From contig NZ_JAUCZG010000015.1 of the NCBI RefSeq assembly GCF_030373225.1, positions 1 through 64,000 of the forward strand: a stretch of DNA of 64,000 nt, written 5' to 3'. Source of the DNA: Hydrogenophaga sp. (lineage in GTDB: Bacteria > Pseudomonadota > Gammaproteobacteria > Burkholderiales > Burkholderiaceae_C). Positions 8,323-16,525 of the stretch are shown here, piece after piece; position 1 is the stretch's first letter; every line of letters starts with the position of its first letter. The translations under genes and the position numbers were made by a program. Below the pieces are notes generated by a model. It had not been told where the DNA came from. It saw nothing but the letters and a program-made list of their open reading frames with translations, and searched no databases.

Positions 8323-9510
8323 ATGATGATCCAAGGCGTTGTCCGCATTCGAAAACTGGTCCTGGCGGCCGCGGCGGCCGCCTGGGTGAGCATGGGTCTG
8401 TTGCCTTCTGCCGCCGTCGCTGCCAGCAGCCCGGCCAAGGTCGCCAAGACGCAGAAAGCGCAAAAGGCGGCATCGGCCAAAGCGCCGGCCAAGCGAGCGG
8501 CTGCGTCCACGAAGTCGGTTTCTCGCAAGGTGGCCACCGCCAAGCCCAAAAAGGCGGTCGCAAGCAAGCAGGCGGCATCGCGCGTGAAGGTGAAAATGGT
8601 GGCGGGCAAGAAGCCCACCGCCCGACAGCTGGCCGCTCAACGCAAGGCCGACCGGCCGGCAAAAGCCGCTGTGGTCCGTGTGGCGGTGCCGGCCCGTCTG
8701 TCGATGGGTGAGCAACTGGGCCTGCGTGCCAGCGACGACCAGCTCGACCTCAATTCCAGCGTTGCACTGGTGATCGATCAGGAGACCAACGAGGTCCTCT
8801 TCAGCAAGAACGACGCAGCCGTGTTGCCCATCGCTTCCCTGACCAAACTCATGACAGGACTGGTGATCGCCGACGCCAATCTGGACATGAGCGAACCCAT
8901 CACCATCACCCAGGACGACGTCGACACCCACAAGGGCAGCCGGTCGCGCCTGGCGGTCGGCAGCACGTTGTCGCGCGGCGAGATGATGCACCTGGCCTTG
9001 ATGTCCAGCGAAAACCGCGCTGCCAACGCGCTGGGCCGCACCTACCCGGGTGGCTTGAGCGAGTTTGTTCGCCTCATGAACATCAAGGCGCTGCAGCTGG
9101 GCATGGGCGACACCCGGTATGTGGAACCCACGGGTCTGTCCAGCCTGAACCAGTCCAGCGCCCGCGACCTGGCCACCCTGGTGTCGGTCGCTTACGAGCG
9201 CCCCATCCTGCGCAGCCTCTCGACCTCACCCGGCCATGAAGTGGACCTGGGTCGGCGCACGCTGCACTACAACAATTCGAACCGCCTCATCAAGAACCCG
9301 GACTGGGACATCGGTCTGCAGAAGACCGGCTACATCTCTGAAGCCGGCCGCTGCCTGGTGATGCAGGCCAAGGTGGCTGGCCGCCAGTTGATCATGGTGT
9401 TCCTGGACTCGGCCGGCAAGGTGAGCCGCATGCAGGACGCCGAGCGGGTTCGCCGCTGGGTGGAGGTGCAAACCGAGACAAGCCGCCCGCTGGTGCGGCC
9501 CCAGGGCTGA
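8323..9510 (+). CDS. Serine-type D-Ala-D-Ala carboxypeptidase/endopeptidase (PbpG/DacA-like)
   Basis: Exported penicillin-binding-protein-like peptidase (peptidase S11) of 395 residues acting on peptidoglycan stem peptides in the periplasm. A signal peptide runs to about residue 34. The three active-site motifs are present: S172-L-T-K175, S229-E-N231 and K334-T-G336. The C-terminal beta domain of DacA is absent, so PbpG (PBP7/8) endopeptidases are the closest match. Between the signal and the catalytic domain (about 35-120) is a Lys/Ala-rich low-complexity linker with AAKP/AKRAA-type units, unusual for the family and histone H1-like. Two ATG codons are adjacent; the first is used. Confidence 0.88.
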   Translation: MMIQGVVRIRKLVLAAAAAAWVSMGLLPSAAVAASSPAKVAKTQKAQKAASAKAPAKRAAASTKSVSRKVATAKPKKAVASKQAASRVKVKMVAGKKPTARQLAAQRKADRPAKAAVVRVAVPARLSMGEQLGLRASDDQLDLNSSVALVIDQETNEVLFSKNDAAVLPIASLTKLMTGLVIADANLDMSEPITITQDDVDTHKGSRSRLAVGSTLSRGEMMHLALMSSENRAANALGRTYPGGLSEFVRLMNIKALQLGMGDTRYVEPTGLSSLNQSSARDLATLVSVAYERPILRSLSTSPGHEVDLGRRTLHYNNSNRLIKNPDWDIGLQKTGYISEAGRCLVMQAKVAGRQLIMVFLDSAGKVSRMQDAERVRRWVEVQTETSRPLVRPQG

Positions 9511-9524
9511 CAGCTGGTTCAAGC

Positions 9525-9565
9525 GCCCATGAAAAACGGTCCGTCAAGGACCGTTTTTCATGGGC
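9525..9565. terminator. Bidirectional terminator between peptidase and IclR genes
   Basis: A perfect 18-bp stem, GCCCATGAAAAACGGTCC paired with GGACCGTTTTTCATGGGC, around a 5-base loop. It has A-rich and T-rich tracts inside the stem on both strands. It lies between the convergent peptidase and IclR genes and should stop transcription from both sides. Confidence 0.85.
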
Positions 9566-9578
9566 GGTATCGCCGGCT

Positions 9579-10376
9579 TCAGCGGACCGGCACGCCTGCC
9601 GGTCGCGAACAGCCCAGCGCGGAAGAAATCTCGGCCGCCGTGCTGCGTAGTTTGGGTACCCAGCTTTCGTCGATGCGGTCTGCCGGCGCGGAAATGGACA
9701 AACCGGCCACCAGCTTGTTCTGATCGTCATAGATGCCCGCAGCCATGCAGCGAACGCCGAGTTCGAGCTCTTCGTTGTCTCGTGCCAGTCCTGCCTGCCT
9801 GCACAGTGCAAGCTCACGTTCCAGGCTGGGCAACTGGGTGAGACTGTTGCGGGTGTTGCCTGCCAGCCCGGTGCGTGTGGCGTAGGCGCGCACGCGCTGA
9901 GGCTCGTCGTCCGCCAGGAACAGCTTGCCCACCGATGTGAGGTGCAGCGGCGCCCGGCCCCCGATGGCGCGCACCACCTGCATGCCGGAGCGCTCGCTGT
10001 AAGCCCGCTCAACATAGACGATCTCGTCACCCTGGCGCACGCTCAGGTTGACCGGCTGCTGGATCTGTTTGTGCAGCTCGCGCATGGGAAGCAAGGCCGC
10101 ATCACGAACGCTCAGGCGAGCCTTGACGAGGTTGCCCAGCTCCAGCAGTCGCATGCCCAGCCGGTAACTGCCCGCTTCGGGGCGGTCCACGAAGCGGCCG
10201 ATGGTCAGATCGTTGAGGATGCGGTGGGCGGTGGAGGGATGCAATCCCGTCTTTTCACTGATTTCCTTCAGCGACACCGGCTCTTCCTTGGCGGCCAGCA
10301 CCTCCAGCAAGTTGAACATGCGTTCGATGACCTGGACGGTGGGTGTGGCGGGGAGGGAGTCGGAACGTTTGGTCAT
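9579..10376 (-). CDS. IclR-family transcriptional regulator
   Basis: Cytosolic DNA-binding regulator of 265 residues. The N-terminal winged helix (about 14-80) includes VSLKEISEKTGLHPSTAHRI; the C-terminal IclR effector-binding domain (about 95-255) includes GRAPLHLTSVGKLFLA and GVRCMAAGIYD. The ATG before TKRSDS is chosen; an upstream in-frame ATG at 10439 would add 21 unusual residues and overlap the gap after bpt. No catabolic neighbours reveal its ligand: one side is bpt and the other a convergent peptidase gene. Family assignment is firm, target unknown. Confidence 0.9.
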   Translation of the reverse strand: MTKRSDSLPATPTVQVIERMFNLLEVLAAKEEPVSLKEISEKTGLHPSTAHRILNDLTIGRFVDRPEAGSYRLGMRLLELGNLVKARLSVRDAALLPMRELHKQIQQPVNLSVRQGDEIVYVERAYSERSGMQVVRAIGGRAPLHLTSVGKLFLADDEPQRVRAYATRTGLAGNTRNSLTQLPSLERELALCRQAGLARDNEELELGVRCMAAGIYDDQNKLVAGLSISAPADRIDESWVPKLRSTAAEISSALGCSRPAGVPVR

Positions 10377-10457
10377 GCCTGAAGTGTGACCGAAATTTTG
10401 CGAGATGAAATCAGGAGCCTGGCTGTGGACCCGATTCACGGCCTCATTAGCCGTTGC

Positions 10458-11195
10458 TCAAGTGCCGGGAACCCAACGCCCGTCCAGCAGCAACTCGTGG
10501 GGCTGAAAGCCGGCCTTGTAGCTCATCTTGCTGCTCTGGGCGATCCAGTAACCCAGGTAGATGTGCGGCAGCTCCAGTGCTTTGGCCTGCTCGATCTGCC
10601 ACATCACGCTGTAAGTGCCATAACTGGCCTTGTCGTCCGGCTCGTAGAAGGTGTAGACCGCCGACAGGCCGTCGTTGAGGACGTCGACGATGGAGACCAT
10701 TTTGAGGCGGGCCGGCTGACCATCGGCGCCCGGCTCGTGAAACTCGATCAGGCGGGAATTGACACGGCTTTGCAGCAGGAACTGCGTGTATTGGTCGATG
10801 CTGTCGTGGTCCATGCCGCCGCCCGCGTGGCGGCTGTTCTGGTAGCGCAGATAGAGCTGGTAATGCTCGGGCACAAAACACAGCTTGAGCACTCGGGTCT
10901 GCAGGTGCTCGTGTTGGGCGCGCGAGCGCCGCTGGCTGCGGCTGGGCTTGAAGCCGGCGACAGGCACGCGCAAGGGCACGCACGCCTGACAGCCATCGCA
11001 GTAGGGGCGGTAGGTGAACATGCCGCTGCGTCGAAAGCCGTGCGTCACCAGGTCGGAATAGGCGTCGTTGTGAATGAGGTGGCTCGGTGTGGCCACTTGC
11101 GACCGGGCCTGATGCCCCGGCAGGTAACTGCACGGGTAGGGAGCCGTCGCGTAAAACTGCAGTGCTTGCAGCGGGAGGTCTTTGAGGTGTGTCAC
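10458..11195 (-). CDS. bpt: Aspartate/glutamate leucyltransferase (N-end rule)
   Basis: Cytosolic aminoacyl-tRNA-protein transferase of 245 residues (ATE family, bacterial Bpt branch). Characterised Bpt enzymes move leucine from Leu-tRNA to N-terminal Asp or Glu, creating a ClpS/ClpAP degradation signal. The N-terminal ATE domain has conserved cysteines in SYLPG and [19 protein letters not shown] (about 60-78). The C-terminal domain contains [18 protein letters not shown] and [16 protein letters not shown]. Its start overlaps the aat stop by four bases (ATGA), so the two N-degron transferases are translationally coupled. Confidence 0.93.
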   Translation of the reverse strand: MTHLKDLPLQALQFYATAPYPCSYLPGHQARSQVATPSHLIHNDAYSDLVTHGFRRSGMFTYRPYCDGCQACVPLRVPVAGFKPSRSQRRSRAQHEHLQTRVLKLCFVPEHYQLYLRYQNSRHAGGGMDHDSIDQYTQFLLQSRVNSRLIEFHEPGADGQPARLKMVSIVDVLNDGLSAVYTFYEPDDKASYGTYSVMWQIEQAKALELPHIYLGYWIAQSSKMSYKAGFQPHELLLDGRWVPGT

Positions 11196-11962
11196 GCTGG
11201 CCGACGTTGTTCAGGGATGACGTTTTGCCAGTATATGGGCATGAATTCCCAGTTCGGCGCAGGGCGCGACATGGCCCCGGCCACGTGTCGGCAGAAGTCC
11301 GGCCGTGACATCAACCGACCACCGAGGCTGGCCAGATGGGGGGTGTTCTGCTGGCAATCGATCAAGGGCAGTCCCTTGGCCCTGCAGAAGGCCACCAGGG
11401 CAGCCAGTGCGACCTTGGAGGCGTCGCTCTGGCGGCTGAACATCGATTCGCCATAGACCATGCCGCCCAGGTTGATGCAGTAGAGGCCGCCCGCGAGCTC
11501 ACCATCGATCCAGGCCTCCACGCTGTGCGCAACGCCGGCATGGTGCAGCCGGGTGTAGGCCTGGACCATGGCCGGGAGGATCCAGGTGCCATCCTGACCG
11601 TCGCGGGGTGTGCTGGCGCAGGCCCGGATCACTCGCTCGAAACCGTGGTCGAAACGGATCTCCAGCCTGCCTTCGAGGCGCAGCCGCTGAATCGTCTTGC
11701 GCAGCGAGCGATGCAGCCGAAATGCTTCGGTCTCCAGCACCATGCGGGGATCGGTGCTCCACCACAAAATGGGCTGGCCTGCACTGAACCAGGGGAAGAT
11801 GCCGCGCGAGTAGGCCGCGATCAAGGACGGGACGTCGAGCACGCCGCCCGCCGCGAGCAGTCCTGGTGCCGGATCGCCCGGGCCCCAGGCTGTTTCCACC
11901 GGCGGAAACGGCTGACCTGGCTCCAGCCACGGCAGTGCGCGGTTCGGTGGTGCGTGTGACAT
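11192..11962 (-). CDS. aat: Leucyl/phenylalanyl-tRNA--protein transferase
   Basis: Cytosolic enzyme of 256 residues that adds Leu or Phe to proteins with N-terminal Lys or Arg, marking them for ClpS/ClpAP. The signature [19 protein letters not shown] is at about 50-68, followed by the DPRMVL and [21 protein letters not shown] segments of the GNAT-like core. Length is slightly above E. coli Aat. It lies 21 bases after the VanZ-like gene and overlaps bpt, forming a compact N-end-rule unit. Confidence 0.94.
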   Translation of the reverse strand: MSHAPPNRALPWLEPGQPFPPVETAWGPGDPAPGLLAAGGVLDVPSLIAAYSRGIFPWFSAGQPILWWSTDPRMVLETEAFRLHRSLRKTIQRLRLEGRLEIRFDHGFERVIRACASTPRDGQDGTWILPAMVQAYTRLHHAGVAHSVEAWIDGELAGGLYCINLGGMVYGESMFSRQSDASKVALAALVAFCRAKGLPLIDCQQNTPHLASLGGRLMSRPDFCRHVAGAMSRPAPNWEFMPIYWQNVIPEQRRPA

Positions 11963-11983
11963 GCCGCTATTGTGCGGCGGACA

Positions 11984-12343
11984 TCACCGCGGCGGTGTAG
12001 GCAGGCGCCGCCAGGCCAGCCAGAGCGTCGCACCGAACACGATGCCCACGCCGTCGGCCAGGAAGTCGAGCCACTCACCGTAGCGCCAGCCCGTGGCGGC
12101 TTGAAGCAGTTCGACCACACCACCCAGAATCACCAGCCCGACCACAACGGTCCACGGGCGTTTCTCAAATGCCAGCAAACCCAGCAGCGCCAGCCAGGCA
12201 AAGCCGAAAGCATGCTGCCCCTTGTCCCAGATCGATGCCGCTTGCGGGGGCAACAGGTCCACCGGCATCAGCGAGGCGATGACCAGTGCTGCAGCGCTGC
12301 ACCAGAAGGCGATGCGAATCAGTCGATGGAACGTTGAATGCAT
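11984..12343 (-). CDS. VanZ-like membrane protein
   Basis: Small inner-membrane protein of 119 residues with four hydrophobic segments (about 9-26, 44-58, 64-82 and 95-110) and the VanZ-family pattern SLMPVDLLPP, DKGQHAFGFAWLALL and GWRYGEWLDFLADGVGI. VanZ of enterococci gives low teicoplanin resistance, but most family members have no known role and resistance should not be assumed. It is the first gene before aat and bpt on the same strand and lies just below the tRNA-Asn terminator. Confidence 0.82.
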   Translation of the reverse strand: MHSTFHRLIRIAFWCSAAALVIASLMPVDLLPPQAASIWDKGQHAFGFAWLALLGLLAFEKRPWTVVVGLVILGGVVELLQAATGWRYGEWLDFLADGVGIVFGATLWLAWRRLPTPPR

Positions 12344-12361
12344 GAGGCAGGCAGAAACAAC

Positions 12362-12385
12362 AAAGGCCTTCGCAAGAAGGCCTTT
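12362..12385 (-). terminator. Terminator of the tRNA-Asn gene
   Basis: A 9-bp stem AAAGGCCTT/AAGGCCTTT with a 6-base loop, 14 bases past the tRNA 3' end. On the minus strand the stem is followed by TGTTGTTTCT, a moderate T-rich tract. Confidence 0.75.
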
Positions 12386-12399
12386 GAGTGGGTGTTGGG

Positions 12400-12475
12400 T
12401 GGCTCCCCGACCTGGACTCGAACCAGGGACCTGCGGATTAACAGTCCGTCGCTCTACCAACTGAGCTATCAGGGA
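12400..12475 (-). tRNA. tRNA-Asn (anticodon GTT)
   Basis: A 76-base tRNA read on the minus strand. The acceptor stem pairs TCCCTGA with TCGGGGA (one T-G pair), the D loop contains AGCTCAGTTGGTAGAGC, the anticodon loop is CTGTTAA with anticodon GTT, and the T arm contains GGTTCGAGTCC. The CCA end is encoded. Confidence 0.97.
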
Positions 12476-12485
12476 ACAGCCTCAA

Positions 12486-12513
12486 ATTATAGCGTTGAAA
12501 TTTTCGATTTCAG
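12486..12513 (-). promoter_or_regulatory. Promoter of tRNA-Asn
   Basis: On the minus strand CTGAAA (12508-12513), a 16-base spacer and a perfect TATAAT (12486-12491) lie just upstream of the tRNA. The predicted start is about four bases before its 5' end. Confidence 0.75.
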
Positions 12514-12547
12514 CCGAGGCGGTGGATTTGACCGAAATATCTCGCGA

Positions 12548-13648
12548 TCAGTCGTGCGCGGAAGACGCGACGCCGAGCACCTTGTGCAACTGGGTGCTGG
12601 TGGTCGTGTACTGGAGCATCACTTTCCTGTCGGGGAAGACCAGGGAGGCCGCAGCATAGGCCGCCAGGGTGGCTTCATGAAAGCCCGAGACGATGAGTTT
12701 CTTCTTTCCCGGGTAGGTGTTGATGTCACCCACCGCAAAGATGCCCGGCACATTGGTGGAGAATTTTTCGGTGTCCACCACCAGTTGCTTGCGCTCGATG
12801 TCCAGCCCCCAGGCCGCGATCGGTCCGAGCTTGGGCGACAGGCCCAGGAACACCAGCAAGGCATCGAGCGGCACGCTGCGGGTCTGCGCCTGCGGATCGG
12901 TGACTTTCAATGCAGTGAGGCGATCGCCCTCGCACTCGTAGCCTGTGGGCTGCGCGACGATGAACGTGAGGTCCTGGCTCTCGCAAAGCGCGCGCATGCG
13001 TGCGATGTTCGCGGGCTCGGCCTGGAACGCGTCTCGCCGGTGGATCAGGGTGACGCTCTTTGCGCGGTGGGGCCCGTCCGTGGCGAGCGTCGCGGCCCAT
13101 TCCAGCGCGGTGTCTGCGCCGCCCACGATCACGACGTGGCGGCCCGCAAAATCCTCGGGCTGCCTCGCGCGATGGAAGAGCTGTTTGTTCTCGAAGGCTT
13201 CCAGCCCCTCGAACTTGAGCATGCGGGGTTGGAAGGCCCCAACGCCGGCCGCTATGAACAAGGTCTTGGTGAGGAAGAGGCTTCCGCTGGACGTGGCGAC
13301 GAAGAACCGGCCGTCGTCCTGCTGTTCCACCGTCGTGACTTCCTGCCCGAGGTGAAAGGTCGCGCCGAAGGGCTCGATCTGCCTGAGCAGGTTGTTGACC
13401 AGCTCCCGGCCCGTGCAGACCGGGATGCCGGGTATGTCGTAGATCGGCTTGTCGGGATACAGCTCGGCCGGTTGCCCGCCGGCGAACGGCAGCGCGTCGA
13501 TCACATGGGCCCGGATCTCCAGCAGGCCGAGTTCAAAGACCTGAAAGAGCCCGATGGGGCCGGCACCGATGACGATCGCGTCGGCTTCGACCGGTGGCAC
13601 CTGCGCCTCGGCGATGCGGGAATCTCCTTCGTGCAGGGCAGGCTCCAT
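12548..13648 (-). CDS. Ferredoxin--NADP(+) reductase, thioredoxin-reductase-like
   Basis: Cytosolic FAD enzyme of 366 residues resembling YumC-type ferredoxin/flavodoxin-NADP reductases. The FAD motif [13 protein letters not shown] is near the N-terminus, the NADPH motif [14 protein letters not shown] near 185-200, and the second FAD segment [19 protein letters not shown] near 300-320. The redox-active CxxC of thioredoxin reductases is missing where it would be expected, which supports the FNR class. The gene starts 5 bases after the fdxA stop, so it very likely serves that ferredoxin. The start is [10 protein letters not shown]; the longer frame upstream overlaps fdxA. Confidence 0.88.
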   Translation of the reverse strand: MEPALHEGDSRIAEAQVPPVEADAIVIGAGPIGLFQVFELGLLEIRAHVIDALPFAGGQPAELYPDKPIYDIPGIPVCTGRELVNNLLRQIEPFGATFHLGQEVTTVEQQDDGRFFVATSSGSLFLTKTLFIAAGVGAFQPRMLKFEGLEAFENKQLFHRARQPEDFAGRHVVIVGGADTALEWAATLATDGPHRAKSVTLIHRRDAFQAEPANIARMRALCESQDLTFIVAQPTGYECEGDRLTALKVTDPQAQTRSVPLDALLVFLGLSPKLGPIAAWGLDIERKQLVVDTEKFSTNVPGIFAVGDINTYPGKKKLIVSGFHEATLAAYAAASLVFPDRKVMLQYTTTSTQLHKVLGVASSAHD

Positions 13649-13653
13649 GCCGC

Positions 13654-13983
13654 TCAGCGCAGCAACTCGGGCAGTTTGCCGGTGCGGTCTTTCCAGTCGT
13701 CGGCGTCGGGCAATGGGGACTTGCGCTTGGTGATGCTCTTCCAGCCCGGCAACACGGCCAGGTCGGCATTGAGCTTGGTCATGTGCAGCTGGTCCTTGGG
13801 CAGGTCTTCTTCCGCGTAGATGGCACTCACGGGGCATTCGGGGATGCACACCGCGCAATCGATGCACTCGTCCGGATCGATGGTGAGGAAGTTGGGGCCT
13901 TCGCGGAAGCAGTCCACGGGGCAGACGTCCACACAGTCGGTGTATTTGCAGCGGATGCAGGCTTCGGTGACAACGTGGGTCAT
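13654..13983 (-). CDS. fdxA: 7Fe ferredoxin FdxA
   Basis: Small cytosolic electron carrier of 109 residues with one [3Fe-4S] and one [4Fe-4S] cluster. By comparison with Azotobacter FdI, C9, C17 and C50 should bind the 3Fe cluster, and C21, C40, C43 and C46 the 4Fe cluster; C12 and C25 match the non-ligand cysteines. The C-terminal extension after residue 60 ([19 protein letters not shown]) is typical of the FdxA family. It is followed at once by a reductase gene, giving a likely NADPH-to-ferredoxin pair. Confidence 0.94.
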   Translation of the reverse strand: MTHVVTEACIRCKYTDCVDVCPVDCFREGPNFLTIDPDECIDCAVCIPECPVSAIYAEEDLPKDQLHMTKLNADLAVLPGWKSITKRKSPLPDADDWKDRTGKLPELLR

Positions 13984-14104
13984 GGTGGTCTTGGGAGTCG
14001 GGGGAAGCCGTGATTTTAGGGTTTCCCGCAGGGTGGGTCTCTTCCATGGCCCTTGCGGGGACACAGGTTAAGGACATGCGGGCCCGCGAAGGCCCGCGGC
14101 CGCG

Positions 14105-15448
14105 TCACTGCACCAGCAGTGCGCCGGCCGTGCGGTGGCTTGCCGTGTCGACCAACACGAGCGAACCCAGGGCTCTGGATCGCACAAACGGCAAGGTGAC
14201 CAGCGGCTCCTGCAGGGTCAGTTCGATGTGCCCGATGGCATTGGGCTCCAGCTGGCTGGCCTCTTCTTCGGCCAGCGTGTGGATGTCGAGCCGGTGCACG
14301 ATGCGCTTGACCTTGGCCTTGACCCAGCGGTGGCCGTGCAGCGCCCAATAGGTGCGACCCGGCACGAGCGTCTCGTCGTCGAGCCAGGCCACGGTGGCGC
14401 GCAGCTCACGGCTGCCTGGCAAGGTGCCGTCGGTGTCTTCTGCCAGCAGCCAGTCGCCACGCGAGACATCGACCTCGCGGTCGAGCACGATGCCGGCGCT
14501 GTGGCCGGCCAGCACGGCCTGTGCTTGGCGCACGTGGTTGAGCACCTGTGCGACCAGCGCGGTCTGGCCGTTGGGCATGATGCGCACCGCCTGGCCCGTC
14601 TGCACACCACCGGTGGCCACACGGCCCCAGAAAACACGGCGGCCTTGCGGGGTGCCGGACGTGCTGCCGGGCGAAGCCGCGAGGGCTCCGGGCTTCTCCA
14701 CCCACTGCACGGCAAAGGCGAACGGCAGCGTGCTGTCGGCTGGCGTGACCGGCAGTCTCTCCAGGATGGCGAGCAGCGTGGGGCCGCTGTAGCCGCACCA
14801 GCCGGCCTGTTCGCTGGCATCGACAACGTTCCATCCCTTGAGCGCCGAGACGGGGACCACGGCCGTGACCGGGATGCCGGCCTGTGCCGCAAAGGCGCGC
14901 AGGGCAGCCTCGATATGCCCGAAGGCCACGGTGCTGTTGTCCACCGCATCGAGTTTGTTGATCGCGAAAACGACCGAAGGCACCCGCAGCAGTTTGAGGA
15001 GCAGGCTGTGGCGGCGGGTCTGCGGCAGCAGCTTGAGCGCGGCGTCGGCCCAGGCCAGCTTGGTCGCATCGACCAGCACCACGGCCGCGTCGGCGCTCGA
15101 GGCTGCGGTCACCATGTTGCGGGTGTACTGCTCGTGACCCGGGGCGTCGCCGATGATGAACTTGCGCCGCTCGGTGCTGAAGTAGCGGTAGGCCACGTCG
15201 ATCGTGATGCCTTGTTCCCGCTCGGCAGACAGTCCGTCGGTCAGCAGGGCGAGGTCGGTCTGGCCGTGGCGCTGCACGCCGGCCAGGTGGTCCTGCAGCA
15301 CAGCCTTGCTGTCAACCAGCAGCCGGCCGATGAGCGTGCTCTTGCCGTCGTCGACGCTGCCGCAGGTGATCAGGCGCAGGGCGGAACGTGTGTCTTGCAA
15401 GAGGGCTTCGACAGGCTCAGCCCGAGCGGGGTTTGTTGCAGCAGTCAT
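14105..15448 (-). CDS. cysN: Sulfate adenylyltransferase, GTPase subunit
   Basis: Large regulatory GTPase subunit (447 residues) of ATP sulfurylase, coupling GTP hydrolysis to adenylyl-sulfate formation by CysD. The EF-Tu-like G domain shows GSVDDGKST (30-38), the switch region EREQGITIDVAYRYF, DAPGHEQYTRNM (101-112) and NKLD; two beta-barrel domains follow. No APS kinase (CysC) domain is fused. Residues 9-15 (RAEPVEA) are encoded by a copy of the extragenic repeat seen at 47238-47311, inserted ahead of the conserved LRLITCGSVDDGKS start. It is the last gene of the cys operon, 117 bases after cysD. Confidence 0.95.
   Translation of the reverse strand: MTAATNPARAEPVEALLQDTRSALRLITCGSVDDGKSTLIGRLLVDSKAVLQDHLAGVQRHGQTDLALLTDGLSAEREQGITIDVAYRYFSTERRKFIIGDAPGHEQYTRNMVTAASSADAAVVLVDATKLAWADAALKLLPQTRRHSLLLKLLRVPSVVFAINKLDAVDNSTVAFGHIEAALRAFAAQAGIPVTAVVPVSALKGWNVVDASEQAGWCGYSGPTLLAILERLPVTPADSTLPFAFAVQWVEKPGALAASPGSTSGTPQGRRVFWGRVATGGVQTGQAVRIMPNGQTALVAQVLNHVRQAQAVLAGHSAGIVLDREVDVSRGDWLLAEDTDGTLPGSRELRATVAWLDDETLVPGRTYWALHGHRWVKAKVKRIVHRLDIHTLAEEEASQLEPNAIGHIELTLQEPLVTLPFVRSRALGSLVLVDTASHRTAGALLVQ
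15403..15429. repeat. Extragenic-type repeat inside the cysN N-terminus
   Basis: GGGCTTCGACAGGCTCAGCC followed by CGAGCGG matches the 47285-47311 copy at 26 of 27 bases. Here it lies within the first codons of cysN and encodes RAEPVEA. This motif is common in intergenic DNA of Comamonadaceae and other proteobacteria. Confidence 0.8.
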
Positions 15449-15486
15449 GTCATTCCTGTGTGAGTGAAGTGTCTTTGTCGGGGGTG

Positions 15487-15560
15487 TCGTGGGTCCGGCT
15501 TTGCCGGCCCACAGACGCCGCCCCCCAGTGGGGGGTGACGCGCCGCAGGCGCGGCGCGGG
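15487..15560. repeat. GC-rich multi-palindrome element between cysD and cysN
   Basis: Three palindromes stand in series in the 117-base gap: an imperfect GGGTCCGGC/GCCGGCCC stem, CCCCCC-AGT-GGGGGG (15521-15535), and GCGCCGC/GCGGCGC (15540-15557). The arrangement resembles the element at 33896-33965. It may slow or modulate read-through into cysN. Confidence 0.55.
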
Positions 15561-15565
15561 GGGCG

Positions 15566-16525
15566 TCAAAAGTACCCATCCTTCTTGCGTTTTTCCATCG
15601 AGGCGTCGGACGTCTTGTCGTCCATGCGCGTGGCACCGCGCTCGCTCACTTCAGCGGCCAGCGTCTCGATCACGATGTCGTCGGCGGTGGCGGCCAGGCT
15701 CTCCACCGGGCAGGTGCAGGTGATGTCGCCGACGGTGCGAAAGCGCACGTCGCGCAACTGCACGGTTTCGCCGTCGCGTGGCGGTGTGAGTCCGGTCACC
15801 GGCACCAGCAGGCCCCGGCGGTCCACCACCTCGCGCTGGTGCGTGTAGTAGATCGACGGCAGCGCGATGTTTTCGCGGGCGATGTACTGCCACACGTCGA
15901 GCTCGGTCCAGTTGCTGATCGGGAACACGCGAAAGTGCTCGCCGGGCTGCAGCCGGGTGTTGAACAGGGTCCAGAGTTCGGGGCGCTGGGCCTTGGGTTG
16001 CCACTGGCCGAAGCTGTCGCGGTGCGAAAAGATGCGTTCCTTGGCGCGGGCCTTTTCTTCGTCGCGGCGTGCGCCGCCGATCAGGGCGTCGAAGCCGAAC
16101 TCGTCGATGGCCTCGAGCAGGGTGACCGACTGGTGCACGTTGCGGCTCTCGCCGGCGTGCGCCAGGCGCACCGTACCGCGCGCCATCGAATCTTCAACCT
16201 TGCGCACGATCAGTTCGGCACCCAGCTCCGCCGCCCGGAGGTCGCGGAAGGCGGTGACTTCGGGGAAGTTGTGGCCGGTGTCGATCATCAACAGCGGATA
16301 GGGAATGCGTCCCTGGCCAAAGGCCTTCTCGGCGCACTTGAGCATCACCAGCGAGTCCTTGCCACCCGAAAAGAGCAGGGCGGGGCGCTCGAAGGCGGCG
16401 GCCACCTCGCGCAGGATGAAGATGGTTTCCTCCTCCAGCGCATCCAGGTGCGCGTTGCTCAGGTGGTGGTCGCCGGCGTGTTGCAGGGCGGTCTGGATCA
16501 CGGCGGGTTCGGTGCGGGCGTTCAT
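15566..16525 (-). CDS. cysD: Sulfate adenylyltransferase, catalytic subunit
   Basis: Catalytic subunit (319 residues) of ATP sulfurylase in the PAPS reductase/N-type ATP pyrophosphatase fold. It makes adenylyl sulfate from ATP and sulfate with CysN. The PP-motif LLFSGGKDSLVML is at about 50-62; MIDTGHNFPEV and SNWTELDVWQYI follow, and the C-terminus ends in KRKKDGYF as in the family. The ATG at 16525 overlaps the cysH stop by four bases (ATGA). The longer frame upstream lies inside cysH. Confidence 0.96.
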   Translation of the reverse strand: MNARTEPAVIQTALQHAGDHHLSNAHLDALEEETIFILREVAAAFERPALLFSGGKDSLVMLKCAEKAFGQGRIPYPLLMIDTGHNFPEVTAFRDLRAAELGAELIVRKVEDSMARGTVRLAHAGESRNVHQSVTLLEAIDEFGFDALIGGARRDEEKARAKERIFSHRDSFGQWQPKAQRPELWTLFNTRLQPGEHFRVFPISNWTELDVWQYIARENIALPSIYYTHQREVVDRRGLLVPVTGLTPPRDGETVQLRDVRFRTVGDITCTCPVESLAATADDIVIETLAAEVSERGATRMDDKTSDASMEKRKKDGYF

